From the NCBI GenBank assembly GCA_964606695.1, contig CAZSHG010000007.1, positions 1 to 64,000 of the forward strand: a stretch of DNA of 64,000 nt, given 5' to 3'. This document shows, one piece after another, positions 54,248-63,562 of the stretch. The notes beneath the pieces were generated by a model. The model had not been told where the DNA came from, did no database searches, and saw only the letters and a list, made by a program, of their open reading frames with translations. The stretch's first letter is position 1; each line of letters opens with the position of its first letter. This stretch comes from CAZSHG01 sp964606695 [NCBI: uncultured bacterium]. Its GTDB lineage: Bacteria > UBP14 > UBA6098. The position numbers and the translations under genes are program-made.

Positions 54248-55967
54248 ATCCAACTTCTTTCTGATTAATTGGAAGCGAGACAACAAATTTCGATCCGACA
54301 CCGGTCTTGCTTTCCACTTCGATCGTTCCATTCTGAGAAGACACAATCCCATGAACTACAGAAAGACCCAAACCTGTGCCGTCGCCAACTTCCTTCGTTG
54401 TGAAGAAAGGTAAAAAGATCTTTTTACGAATGTCTTCAGGAATACCCTCGCCAGTATCTTCGATCTCTATAATTACGGATTCGTCGCAAAGAATAGTCCG
54501 TATTGTTAATTTCCCTCCGTTTGGCATAGCCTGAATTGCGTTTACTATAAGATTGACTATTACCTGATGTATCTGCGCCTGATCAGCATAAATTAGGGGT
54601 AAATCGGGCGCTAATTTTCTTACAAGTTCGATTCCTTCTTTCGAGCACCGCGATTCCAGGAAATACAAGCCGTCCGCGACGATTTTATTAATATCGATAC
54701 TCGTTTTTTTTGTGGGCATCTGCCGTCCGAAAAAGAGCAGTTTGCGAATAACTTCTCGTGAATGAAGCGAGGCTTTTTCGATTTTTTGCAGGTCATCTGA
54801 AATTTCACCGGGGATTTCCTGATTGTTTAGCATTAACTGGACGAATCCAAGTATGTTCGCCAGCGGTTCGTTTAGTTCGTGTGCGACGCCAGAAGCTAAT
54901 TGGCCAAGAGTAGCCAACCTGTCCGCGTGTCGAAGTTGTTCCTCCAGTTTCTTCCTTTCCTCGCGGGCTTCGCGGCGTTCAACTATATTCCCTATCTCGG
55001 CGACGATCATATCGAGTAAACGCCGTTCCTCGTCCAGGAAAGGCGATTCCTCGGTCTCGATCTTATCTTCGGAATAGAAAACTTCCACGCGCCCGCGTTT
55101 TTCTCCAAGGACCATAATATCGGCACGCAAAGACAGGTTGCTGGTGGTGAAATTATCCGTAGTGAAATCCTTCCCGTCGAGTTCGATAATCGCCGACGTT
55201 ATGTCGGGATATTGCCAGCCGGGAGGTATCAGTTCGACTATCCCATTCAAGATGTTATCGATTCCCAGGGATGGATCCTCCACGGTCTGGGATATTCCGT
55301 ATAGGCATGTCAGTTCCTTGATTCGCTCTTTGCGTTCCGCCTGAGCTCGCTGGATAATCAGGGCGATTCCCAGCGTCTCACCGGCTTCCTCAAACAGTGC
55401 TATTTCCTGTTCGGTGAAAAAGAATTTCGCCCGGCTCTTCATTATCAGCAGACCGACATTTTCTTCGCCGATACGGATCGGCACAAGCGCTATCGACTCG
55501 AAATCCTTCTCGGAATCCAGATTATATCGAAAACCCTTATTTCGTTTTAGGTTGGGATTTGATATCTCCGGTGTCCAAAAACTCCCGCGATCGGTGAAAT
55601 AGTTGAGTTCCGGGTTATATCTGCCGCTCATGACGTCGCCGCATAGCTTCTCGAAATCGGATTCTCCCATTACAAAAGCCGATCCATTTTGTTCGTGGAT
55701 TTTGACTATTGGTTTCGCCCGAAAACAATACGACGCCCCCTGTGCCCCCTCGATAGCGCATCTGCGGAGTTTTTCCCTGCTAATTACGCGTAACTCGATA
55801 TAATCGCAAGCCGAGAACTCGGCGATGTTCTTCAGAAAAACTTTGAGGAATTCAACACGAGGAGCTTCCCGAATAGCGAGCATAAGAATACGCCGCGACA
55901 ACTCCCGGTAACCTTCCCCGAGCCGCCTTTCAATATCGTGTGTATCCAATGGCGCATTTCCATTCAT
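54240..55967 (-). CDS. Cytoplasmic sensor histidine kinase with GAF domains
   Basis: 575 residues from ATG 55967; a TTG 12 codons earlier is possible. No signal peptide or membrane span. Two GAF-like regions (about 40-215 and 220-345), a coiled linker ([20 protein letters not shown]), HisKA H-box [16 protein letters not shown], and HATPase motifs [22 protein letters not shown] and [14 protein letters not shown]. NtrB-like partner of the regulator encoded downstream. The signal sensed by the GAF domains is not evident. Confidence 0.92.
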   Translation of the reverse strand: MNGNAPLDTHDIERRLGEGYRELSRRILMLAIREAPRVEFLKVFLKNIAEFSACDYIELRVISREKLRRCAIEGAQGASYCFRAKPIVKIHEQNGSAFVMGESDFEKLCGDVMSGRYNPELNYFTDRGSFWTPEISNPNLKRNKGFRYNLDSEKDFESIALVPIRIGEENVGLLIMKSRAKFFFTEQEIALFEEAGETLGIALIIQRAQAERKERIKELTCLYGISQTVEDPSLGIDNILNGIVELIPPGWQYPDITSAIIELDGKDFTTDNFTTSNLSLRADIMVLGEKRGRVEVFYSEDKIETEESPFLDEERRLLDMIVAEIGNIVERREAREERKKLEEQLRHADRLATLGQLASGVAHELNEPLANILGFVQLMLNNQEIPGEISDDLQKIEKASLHSREVIRKLLFFGRQMPTKKTSIDINKIVADGLYFLESRCSKEGIELVRKLAPDLPLIYADQAQIHQVIVNLIVNAIQAMPNGGKLTIRTILCDESVIIEIEDTGEGIPEDIRKKIFLPFFTTKEVGDGTGLGLSVVHGIVSSQNGTIEVESKTGVGSKFVVSLPINQKEVGYG

Positions 55968-56197
55968 AGATATGGATTCTATCGATTTTATAACCAAATT
56001 CAAGAAAAGATTTTTTATGTTTGAAACCGTATTGCAATAAAACTATAACGACGTCTTGCCGGTTATCCTTTTACCACTGATTGGGTTCTGAGTTTCAGGA
56101 GTTCATTGAATTACGCCCGCAACGGGTGAAATCCGAACGATTTCGGTTGCTATATAATAATAGGTGAATATATTTTTGTCGAGGAGGATGAGTAACG

Positions 56198-58498
56198 ATG
56201 GGAACAAGAAAAAGGCATCTATTCATATTTTTATTGATTCTGACTGCGGTTTTCGCGGAGTTCGACACACTGCAGATAATCGGGCATATCCCCGGCGCGG
56301 CTTGCATGTCGGTCGAATATTCCAACGGTAGATTATACGCTGGCGCGGGAAGTTCGCTCTTCATTTACGATTGCCTCGCCCCAGCGGATATGGAACTGGC
56401 GGGTTACGTCAATTTCATTTCGCTGGTGACGAATATAGTCGTCCGGGACGATTCGATGGTCTTCGTCGGCGCGAACCATGACGGCCTCTACGCGGTGGAT
56501 GCCTCCGAACCGGATTTCCCTATAGTCGCGCAATATAAAATGATCGATCACAGCCACTGGATAGGCGATCTGGAACTTTCCCCTCCCGACACGTTGTGGA
56601 TGTCGGATTTTAACGGCCTTAAACAGATGCTATTCACCGGTGATACCTTCATCGTTTATGAGGAATATTTTGACGGGGATAAGATAGCTGGCGTGGGTTT
56701 CAAGGACACTTTGCTCGCGGTTTGCCGTCGCCACGATTGGGGCATTTTGGGCTATGTCGATTTCTATAAAAGAATGGGGACCGAACTGACTTTCATCGCC
56801 AGTTTCGATTCGTCGCGTCTCTGGTATATTATGGACGCTGAATTCGCGGATAATCGCAATGATATTATATACGTCCTCGGCGGAAGCCCTAATCTCGGTG
56901 CTGATGGTGATTTTTACGCGCTCCATTACGACGGCGATTCTCTCTACGTTGCAGACGGTCATAAGTTCAGCGGCATTCCCATGTTCGCGCAAACATATAT
57001 AATGAACATGGACTCAAAGAACGATACGGTTTTCCTCGCCACTATGGCGGCATTATACTGGTCGTCTCTTGATTCCACCTGGTCGGACTGCCCGGCCCTC
57101 GACGGTAATTTTCTTCCGGATTCCATGCCTATAATCGGGCATTTCGTGCCGGGGCTGTGGTTCTTTGACGTCGCCCTGCACGACGATTACCCCGCACTCG
57201 CCACTGGCTCGGAGTGGTTGGGCGTCTGGTGGACGAGCATAGCAGATTTCGACGAGAGACTCGACACAATCAGAACTTACCCCACCGGCGGATGGGGACA
57301 GCATTCGTATCTCTACGGCGGCGACACGTTATTCATCGCTATGGAGGGCTACGGTGTGGCTGTATTCGATGTCGGAGAGCCGTCGGTGCCGGAACGGGTG
57401 GGGAGAATACCGGGTTCCTTTGCCCACGATATGGCTTTCCTGGATTCGATAATATGTGTTGCGAGAAGCGCTAAGTTCATATTCTTCAATCTTGCACCCT
57501 TCTGGCGTGGAGGCGAAATCGAAGTGTTAGACACCTTCGAGGTGCCGCTTGTTTTCGGGGAAACGCATATCTGTCATTCGCTGGCGTTGATGGAGACCAA
57601 CGACGACACGTTCTTCGTCCTCGCCACCAGCGACGAGGGGATAAATCTCATAGATCCGCGAGATATCCCGGGTGTCTATACCCACGCGCATTTCTTCGAT
57701 AACACTGATCCTCTGGACGTTCGATGTTGTTACGATACATTATTTGTGATGATGACGGATAGTTTCCACGTGGCCTGGTTCGACGGCGACACTATCGAAT
57801 CTATTTACGATTGCGCGACGCCCGGCGAGGCACTCGGTTTTTATAAAGGCGGGGATTTCGTCGCTATCGCATGTAAAGGCCCGGGTGTTTTCTGGTATAG
57901 ATGGGAAGCGGATTCACTCGCTCTAATCGGCAATTGGAATCCATGGGGTTTATGCGCGGATGTGGAATATTTCGACAGCCTATTATATATCGCCTGCGCG
58001 GGCGAGGGGCTTTATATCCTCGATATCGAGGATTTCCCGGCGATAGATACTCTGGCATGGTTCCCCGGTTCGGGCGGCTGGGAATTCCTTCAATACGGCA
58101 GTCAGCATGTCTATTTCGGCCCGGACAGCACGATATTCCTATCCGATTATCACGCGGCGTGTTATATTCTTGAAAAATACGTGCGCGATCCTTACTACAT
58201 CCGTGAAAATGGAGTGGATATACCCAAATCGCACACAATTTGGTCCTCCCCAAATCCGTTTAATTCCAGCGTTCAGATCGAAGTGAAGAAAAAGGGAGTG
58301 AATTCCGCCCCCCGCGAAATTTCCATCTACGATGTTAAAGGCAGGTTGATCGATAAGATCGAACCCGATCCCATCGAGCGGGAAACAGTAGCTTCTTACA
58401 CCTGGCGACCGGACGAAATTACCCCGTCGGGCCTTTACCTGGTTAAGGCCGAAGTATCCGGCGAAATACTAACCGCCGGAATCGTATTCCTTAAATAG
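56198..58498 (+). CDS. Secreted LVIVD-type beta-propeller with sorting domain
   Basis: 766 residues. Signal peptide RKRHLFIFLLILTAVFA; then repeated propeller-like blades with the pattern GDTLFIAMEGYGVAVFDVGE and LYIACAGEGLYILDIED (LVIVD family), each about 45-55 residues, as in adhesin or scaffold proteins; C-terminal sorting domain from about 690: SSPNPFNSSVQIEV, ISIYDVKGRLIDKI, WRPDEITPSGLYLVKA. Likely exported and bound at the cell surface. Substrate unknown. Confidence 0.8.
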   Translation: MGTRKRHLFIFLLILTAVFAEFDTLQIIGHIPGAACMSVEYSNGRLYAGAGSSLFIYDCLAPADMELAGYVNFISLVTNIVVRDDSMVFVGANHDGLYAVDASEPDFPIVAQYKMIDHSHWIGDLELSPPDTLWMSDFNGLKQMLFTGDTFIVYEEYFDGDKIAGVGFKDTLLAVCRRHDWGILGYVDFYKRMGTELTFIASFDSSRLWYIMDAEFADNRNDIIYVLGGSPNLGADGDFYALHYDGDSLYVADGHKFSGIPMFAQTYIMNMDSKNDTVFLATMAALYWSSLDSTWSDCPALDGNFLPDSMPIIGHFVPGLWFFDVALHDDYPALATGSEWLGVWWTSIADFDERLDTIRTYPTGGWGQHSYLYGGDTLFIAMEGYGVAVFDVGEPSVPERVGRIPGSFAHDMAFLDSIICVARSAKFIFFNLAPFWRGGEIEVLDTFEVPLVFGETHICHSLALMETNDDTFFVLATSDEGINLIDPRDIPGVYTHAHFFDNTDPLDVRCCYDTLFVMMTDSFHVAWFDGDTIESIYDCATPGEALGFYKGGDFVAIACKGPGVFWYRWEADSLALIGNWNPWGLCADVEYFDSLLYIACAGEGLYILDIEDFPAIDTLAWFPGSGGWEFLQYGSQHVYFGPDSTIFLSDYHAACYILEKYVRDPYYIRENGVDIPKSHTIWSSPNPFNSSVQIEVKKKGVNSAPREISIYDVKGRLIDKIEPDPIERETVASYTWRPDEITPSGLYLVKAEVSGEILTAGIVFLK

Positions 58499-58503
58499 CC
58501 TCC

Positions 58504-58917
58504 TTAAGACGGCTGAGCCGGCGGCGGCGGAGGGGGAGATTCCGGTGCCGAAGTGCTCATCCCGGAAAACCAGGCCTTGCTTTCCTCGTCGGTGAATCCT
58601 ATAAGCAGGATGATCCCCAACACCGTCCCGATCGGGATATTGAAGAGCATCAATATTGCCAGGATAAATCCCACCGTCTTCGCCCAGTTCTTCTTTTCGT
58701 GGATTCCCTTGGCAATGGCGAAATATAGCCAGCCAATCAGGACTCCGATAACAATATAAACTATTCCCATTATTACCAGGCCGATAGTGCTTTCCTTTTC
58801 GCCGGAAACAAATCCCATAATGGTAATAATTATGCCGGCGAGTATTCCGCCGATGAGGATAATCCATGCGAGGACCTTGAAGATCGTCGCGTTCGTTTTG
58901 AGTTTTTGTGGAATCAT
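58504..58917 (-). CDS. Small multi-span membrane protein
   Basis: 137 residues. Three or four hydrophobic helices (about 14-37, 45-68, 80-108) and a cytoplasmic-looking proline-rich tail (PESPPPPPPAQ). Resembles small integral proteins of the DUF4870-like kind, but I cannot assign a family. Ten bp downstream of the 58928-59197 gene, so probably co-transcribed with it. Confidence 0.65.
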   Translation of the reverse strand: MIPQKLKTNATIFKVLAWIILIGGILAGIIITIMGFVSGEKESTIGLVIMGIVYIVIGVLIGWLYFAIAKGIHEKKNWAKTVGFILAILMLFNIPIGTVLGIILLIGFTDEESKAWFSGMSTSAPESPPPPPPAQPS

Positions 58918-58927
58918 TTTACTCCCT

Positions 58928-59197
58928 TTACTTTTTTTCCTCGTTTTCGATTACTTCGCCTTCAGATTTAGGCCTGTCAATCGAAGCTTCGATAGCCTCT
59001 CTTAATGATTTAAGTTCTTCTTCCATTTCCTCGATCTTGCCGGATTTTTCTTTACGGTAAACTCTGTAGGAAATTCCCAACGCCAGTAGTAACATCAGCA
59101 CTGAAAATACGTAAACATAGGTTTGTGGGAAACCCAACAGAAGATACGATATCTGAAACAAACCAAGAAGAATAACAAGCACTATCCATGCGATCAT
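58928..59197 (-). CDS. Small membrane protein with charged tail
   Basis: 89 residues from ATG 59197, which has GAGGAGG at ideal spacing; an ATG six codons earlier lacks one. Two transmembrane helices (MIAWIVLVILLGLFQI and VYVFSVLMLLLALGIS) and a coiled-coil, Glu/Lys-rich tail (KIEEMEEELKSLREAI). No family recognised. Starts 3 bp downstream of the ComM/YifB stop, so it probably shares its transcript. Confidence 0.7.
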   Translation of the reverse strand: MIAWIVLVILLGLFQISYLLLGFPQTYVYVFSVLMLLLALGISYRVYRKEKSGKIEEMEEELKSLREAIEASIDRPKSEGEVIENEEKK

Positions 59198-59199
59198 AT

Positions 59200-60741
59200 C
59201 TAACCTCCTCGCCAATATTTTCTATCGAGGCTTCGGTATTGAACGGCTTCGGAAACATGGTGCGGCGCTATTTCGTTGGCACCCTCGAGGTCCGCTATCG
59301 TCCTCGACAGTTTTAATATACGATCGTAGGCTCTCGCTGACAAGCCCATCTTTGTTATAGCCATTTTCAAAAGCGATTCGCCGGCGTCGTCCAGTTTGCA
59401 GAATTTGCGGATCATCTTCGTTCGCATGTCCGCATTGGAGAAAACACCCTTTATCGATTTGAACCTATTGTTCTGATGCCTTCTCGCCCTGGATACTCTT
59501 TCGCGAATCGTATCGGAAGTTTCGCCGGTGCTCGGGCCGGACAATTCGGTGTATTTCACCGACGGCACCTCGATATGTATATCTATCCTGTCCAACAAAG
59601 GCCCGGATATTTTCCCGACATAATTCTGGATTTGCGCCGGCGTGCAGGTGCATTCGTGGAAAGGATCGCCGAAATATCCGCAAGGGCATGGATTCAACGC
59701 GCCGACCAGGGTGAAATTTGCCGGATATTCCAATGTTATAGCCGCGCGGGCGATTACCACGTGTCCGTCCTCCAGCGGTTGACGCATGACCTCCAGCACG
59801 TTCTTTTTGAATTCGGGAAGTTCATCGAGGAACAGGACGCCGTGATGCGCGAGTGAAACCTCGCCCGGCTTAGGATATGTCCCCCCGCCTATCAAGCCCG
59901 CGTCCGATATCGTGTGATGCGGAGATCTGAAAGGCCGCGAGCCGACAAGGGCGGTATTTCTCGGCAAGACCCCAGCCACCGAATGAATCTTGGTCGTTTC
60001 CAGCGCCTCTTCGAGAGTTAACGGAGGCAGTATCGAGGGGAATCTGCGCGCGAGCATGGTTTTACCCGAACCGGGAGGGCCTATCATAAGGACGTTGTGT
60101 CCTCCGGCGGCGGCTACTTCCAGCGCACGTTTGACATGCTCCTGCCCTCGAACGTCCGAGAAATCGGCGATATATCGCCCGGAGGACTCGAAAACATCGC
60201 GCAAACTGACCTTGAACTCATCGATAACAAGTTCGCCTACCAGAAAATCGACTACCTCGGCCAGATTTTCCGCGGGATAAACCGGTGCGCCCTGGGCAAT
60301 CGCCGCCTCCTTGGCGTTTTCTTTTGGGAGGATAATTCCATCCGCGCCGATTTTTTTTGCCAGAAGCGCGATTGGTAAAACCCCGCGAACCGGCGCGAGT
60401 GCCCCGTCGAGACCGAGTTCGCCGATTATCACGTAATTCTCGAGATCGTGATTCTCTATTATGTCGAGGGCTTTTATCAAACCCACAGCCATGGGCAAAT
60501 CGAAGGCACTGCCCTCTTTTTTGACGTCGGCGGGCGCGAGATTAATCGTGATCCTGCCCTGAGGAAAGGGAAATCCCGAGTTCTTAATCGCGCTGGCCAC
60601 ACGTTCACGGCTCTCCTTGACCGCATTATCCGGCAAACCCACGACGGTGAACGCCGGCAATTTCGCGGTGATATCTACCTCTACTTCGACCTTGTAAGCG
60701 TCGATTCCTAAAACAGCCGCTGATGTAACTCTTGCGAACAT
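59200..60741 (-). CDS. YifB/ComM-family Mg-chelatase-like AAA+ ATPase
   Basis: 513 residues. N-terminal Lon-protease-like fold (YKVEVEVDITAKLPAFTVVG), central AAA+ with Walker A MIGPPGSGKTMLARRFPSIL and Walker B GVLFLDELPEFKKN, a zinc-like CPCGYFGD plus HECTC insert, and a C-terminal helical domain. Members such as ComM promote branch migration in natural transformation, but the family is wide. Has its own promoter at 60775. Confidence 0.9.
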   Translation of the reverse strand: MFARVTSAAVLGIDAYKVEVEVDITAKLPAFTVVGLPDNAVKESRERVASAIKNSGFPFPQGRITINLAPADVKKEGSAFDLPMAVGLIKALDIIENHDLENYVIIGELGLDGALAPVRGVLPIALLAKKIGADGIILPKENAKEAAIAQGAPVYPAENLAEVVDFLVGELVIDEFKVSLRDVFESSGRYIADFSDVRGQEHVKRALEVAAAGGHNVLMIGPPGSGKTMLARRFPSILPPLTLEEALETTKIHSVAGVLPRNTALVGSRPFRSPHHTISDAGLIGGGTYPKPGEVSLAHHGVLFLDELPEFKKNVLEVMRQPLEDGHVVIARAAITLEYPANFTLVGALNPCPCGYFGDPFHECTCTPAQIQNYVGKISGPLLDRIDIHIEVPSVKYTELSGPSTGETSDTIRERVSRARRHQNNRFKSIKGVFSNADMRTKMIRKFCKLDDAGESLLKMAITKMGLSARAYDRILKLSRTIADLEGANEIAPHHVSEAVQYRSLDRKYWRGG

Positions 60742-60774
60742 ATCTTCTGAACCTCAGTCTAATTAACTCCTCCT

Positions 60775-60803
60775 AACATACAACACCCATCGCGGGATGT
60801 AAA
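60775..60803 (-). promoter_or_regulatory. Promoter of the comM-like gene
   Basis: Minus strand TTTACA (60798-60803), 17-base spacer, TATGTT (60775-60780). Confidence 0.5.
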
Positions 60804-60826
60804 GCTAATTTTATTAGAATTTAACC

Positions 60827-60855
60827 TTGACAAAAGAGGCGACGCGAAATATAAT
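60827..60855 (+). promoter_or_regulatory. Consensus sigma-70 promoter of tRNA-Asn
   Basis: TTGACA (60827-60832), 17-base spacer, TATAAT (60850-60855): a perfect consensus, 17 bp upstream of the tRNA. Confidence 0.85.
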
Positions 60856-60871
60856 TAGCGTGGTTTGACAA

Positions 60872-60944
60872 TCCGGAGTAGCTCAGTTGGTAGAGCAGGT
60901 GGCTGTTAACCACCGGGCCGTGGGTTCGAGTCCCTCCTCCGGAG
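60872..60944 (+). tRNA. tRNA-Asn (anticodon GTT)
   Basis: Acceptor TCCGGAG/CTCCGGA, anticodon loop CTGTTAA giving GTT, G discriminator, no CCA. Confidence 0.95.
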
Positions 60945-60949
60945 AAAAT

Positions 60950-60988
60950 TAAATCGCCGTCTTCGATAATGAGGGCGGCGATTTTTGT
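60950..60988 (+). terminator. Terminator after tRNA-Asn
   Basis: Stem AAATCGCC/GGCGATTT with inner pairs and a T run (ATTTTTG). Confidence 0.7.
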
Positions 60989-61017
60989 TTCCATGCGAAA
61001 TCGGCTGGCATGGATCA

Positions 61018-61620
61018 TCACTTCGGCGAATTCTTCATCCTCGACGACACCGCAAAAGCGAAAATTCCTCTCTGAGAAATGACTACTCCTTTCTCGGATG
61101 CCGAAAAACTTTTCGCAGAAATACTCAACCATAGGGATTGCAGGCCGATTTCGCGATTCACGCCCCCTGAGCCTTGCTTATAGTCCATCTGGGCAGAAGG
61201 GGGATTACAGTGTGCACCACCGCGCACTTCGACCCGTGGGGTCATGAAGTCAGGCTCAGTGAGCGGCTGGACTAAGCCACCATTCACGTCGAACACCTCG
61301 ATTCGTTGGGGCGCGTCGAAGGAGATATTAATCGCGAAATTGAAGGGGTTTGGCCAGGCGGAAATCTCGAATGCCACCGGTTTCGCGGAGGGCGAATTCT
61401 CCTCGATGCCGGTATAGCCGAGCGAGTCGGTTTTAATGAGATAGATGTCGCCACGGTTTTTTGCTATAATCATTATCAAACACACCGGCGATAATGTGCC
61501 CGCCGTCGGACCTCTGGATTACGATATAACCTATGTCGTCCCCACTACCTTCGTAAGTTCTAACGACCAATCAGATCGAGATACTCTTCAGGTCTTTTCG
61601 CGCAAGAACCCGTAAACTAA
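61018..61620 (-). pseudogene. Broken fragment of a sorted delta-60-repeat secreted protein
   Basis: On the minus strand the reading starts near 61620 with codons for RTYEGSGDDIGYIVIQ and SDGGHIIAGV, a typical delta-60 repeat. An in-frame TGA interrupts it upstream, at the place of a tryptophan, and a run of six A near 61470 shifts the frame. After the shift come GDIYLIKTDSLGYTG and the sorting-domain start FEISAWPNPFNFAINISF with RIEVFDVNGGLVQPL. The rest of the domain is replaced by unrelated sequence to 61018. With a stop, a frameshift and a lost 3-prime end it is almost surely inactive. Confidence 0.7.
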
Positions 61621-61861
61621 GGGGTTGATATACATATGAATCACAAAAAGGAATGTTAATCTTAACCGCTGACTCAAAAGGAATCCTAAATAAATACACA
61701 TAATTAATGACAAACTCCGAAAGACTGTAAAGCGTTCATAATAGCGTTTTCCGCTGGTTTCGTATATTTATTTTCTTTTCTCTTTACAAATACGGCGCGC
61801 TAGATTATTTTGAAATGAAATAAAAAATTTTCAAGATATTCGAATATGAAAGGCAGGATTT
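61621..61861. other. Intergenic, promoter of the TldD-like pair
   Basis: Gap with the promoter at 61783 and otherwise AT-rich sequence. Confidence 0.5.
61783..61811 (+). promoter_or_regulatory. Promoter of the TldD-like operon
   Basis: TTTACA (61783-61788), 17-base spacer, TATTTT (61806-61811), 50 bp before the start codon. Confidence 0.5.
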
Positions 61862-63550
61862 ATGAGTGATATGAGAATACTGGTTGTCATCATCTCACTT
61901 TGCGCTCTGGCTTTTTGCGCCGAGACTCATCTTCTGGACGCAATGCAGACGGAACTCGACCGTTCGACTGGCACGCTTGCGGATTCGGGAGCGGCTCCGC
62001 TTTATTTTCTCGGATACGAAATCATGGAGAAATCCGGGCAGAATATGTCCGCGCAGTTCGGGAGCATAAGCGATTACGGCGTCGATTATCCCCGGAGGAT
62101 TCTGGACGTCGATCTGCGCGTGGGCGATTACAAACTCGACAATACCCATCCGCTTTCCGAACGCGATTGGTTCGCATACCTGCGCGATTTCGGGATGTCC
62201 TCGGCAATCCCAATCGACGGCTCGCCGGAGACGATTCGACATTACATCTGGCTGGTTACGGACAGGAAATTCCAGCACGCTCAGGAGGATTATATCAAGG
62301 TGCAGGGCGATGTTGCGGTGAAGGTCGAAAAGGAGGATACCTCGGCGGACTTCTCCCGCGCAGAACCGGAGGTTTATATCGGCGAAATCGAGCATATCGC
62401 GATCGACTCGGCGGAATGGGCGTCTAAGTTGAAGGCATATTCCGCGCGCTTTTCCGGCAACGATTTCTTGCTGGATTCGCGCGTGAGCCTGAACGTCGAT
62501 AATCTCGATAAGTTCATCGTCAACAGCGAGGGCACGAGGCTTCAGTTCAGCGAGCCGAGGATTTATCTGTCCATTTATGCGTCGGTCAAAGCCGATGACG
62601 GTATGCAACTTTACCTTTACGATAGCTATATGGGCGACAGTTTCGACGATTTGCCCTCAGACGACGAGATTTACGCAGACATCGACCTGATGTTAGAAGA
62701 TTTACGCACACTCAAGGACGCGCCCACGGTCGAGCCATACACCTGCCCGGCGATCTTGCGCAACCGCGCGGCTGGAGTCTTTTTCCATGAGATATTCGGG
62801 CATCGGTTGGAAGGACATCGCCAGGAGATAGAGGACGAGGGGCAGACTTTCGTAAAGAAAGTCGGGCAGTCCGTGCTTCCGGATTTCCTCTCGGTTTACG
62901 ACGATCCTTCATTGTCCGAGTTCGAGGGCAATTTTCTCAACGGACATTATATGTTCGACGACGAGGGAGTCAGGGCACAACGGGCGGACGTCGTCAGGGA
63001 TGGCATACTCAGCGATTTCCTGATGTCGCGCAATCCAATCGAGGGATTCGATAAATCCAACGGCCACGGCAGGCGGTCTTCCGGCAACGACGTCGTCGCG
63101 CGGCAGGGGAATCTTATTGTCGAATCGAGCAAAACGGTGCCTTTCGACGAACTGCGCACGACGCTAATCGATAAATGCAAAGAACAGGGCAAGGACTGGG
63201 GGCTTATATTCGACGATATCTCCGGCGGATTCACCATGACGATGCGATATCTGCCCCAATCTTATAAGGTAATCCCGCTGAAGGTCTGGCGCGTTTATAC
63301 CGACGGCAGGCCGGACGAACTCGTCCGGGGAGTCGATATAGTCGGCACGCCGCTGACGAGTTTCAGCATGATAAGCGCGACCGGCGACGATCCTTACATA
63401 TTCAACGGAATGTGCGGCGCGGAATCCGGCAGAGTGCCTGTTTCCGCGGTGTCTCCGTCCGTTCTCGTGGATCAGATCGAGGTCGAGAAAAAATACAAGG
63501 GCACGGACAAACCGCCGATTCTACCCGCCCCGAAATCCGTCGTGAAGTAA
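61862..63550 (+). CDS. Exported TldD/PmbA-family metalloprotease
   Basis: 562 residues. Signal peptide RILVVIISLCALAFCA. The zinc-binding HExxxH helix is HEIFGHRLEGHR (about 309), and GMCGAESGRVPVSAVSPSVL near the end supplies the conserved cysteine of the TldD group. The central FDDEGVRAQRADVVRDGIL and GRRSSGN stretches are family-typical. Cytoplasmic TldD/E proteins work as a heterodimer; this one has a leader, so it acts outside the cytoplasm. Followed 12 bp later by a second, similar gene. Confidence 0.88.
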   Translation: MSDMRILVVIISLCALAFCAETHLLDAMQTELDRSTGTLADSGAAPLYFLGYEIMEKSGQNMSAQFGSISDYGVDYPRRILDVDLRVGDYKLDNTHPLSERDWFAYLRDFGMSSAIPIDGSPETIRHYIWLVTDRKFQHAQEDYIKVQGDVAVKVEKEDTSADFSRAEPEVYIGEIEHIAIDSAEWASKLKAYSARFSGNDFLLDSRVSLNVDNLDKFIVNSEGTRLQFSEPRIYLSIYASVKADDGMQLYLYDSYMGDSFDDLPSDDEIYADIDLMLEDLRTLKDAPTVEPYTCPAILRNRAAGVFFHEIFGHRLEGHRQEIEDEGQTFVKKVGQSVLPDFLSVYDDPSLSEFEGNFLNGHYMFDDEGVRAQRADVVRDGILSDFLMSRNPIEGFDKSNGHGRRSSGNDVVARQGNLIVESSKTVPFDELRTTLIDKCKEQGKDWGLIFDDISGGFTMTMRYLPQSYKVIPLKVWRVYTDGRPDELVRGVDIVGTPLTSFSMISATGDDPYIFNGMCGAESGRVPVSAVSPSVLVDQIEVEKKYKGTDKPPILPAPKSVVK

Positions 63551-63562
63551 GAGGAGGAAATA

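Noticed and set aside
60821-61132. 103-codon minus-strand frame
   Set aside because: It crosses tRNA-Asn and its promoter; the peptide GGGTRTHGPVVN is antisense tRNA.
61895-62608. 237-codon minus-strand frame
   Set aside because: Antisense to the exported TldD-like gene; no family resemblance.
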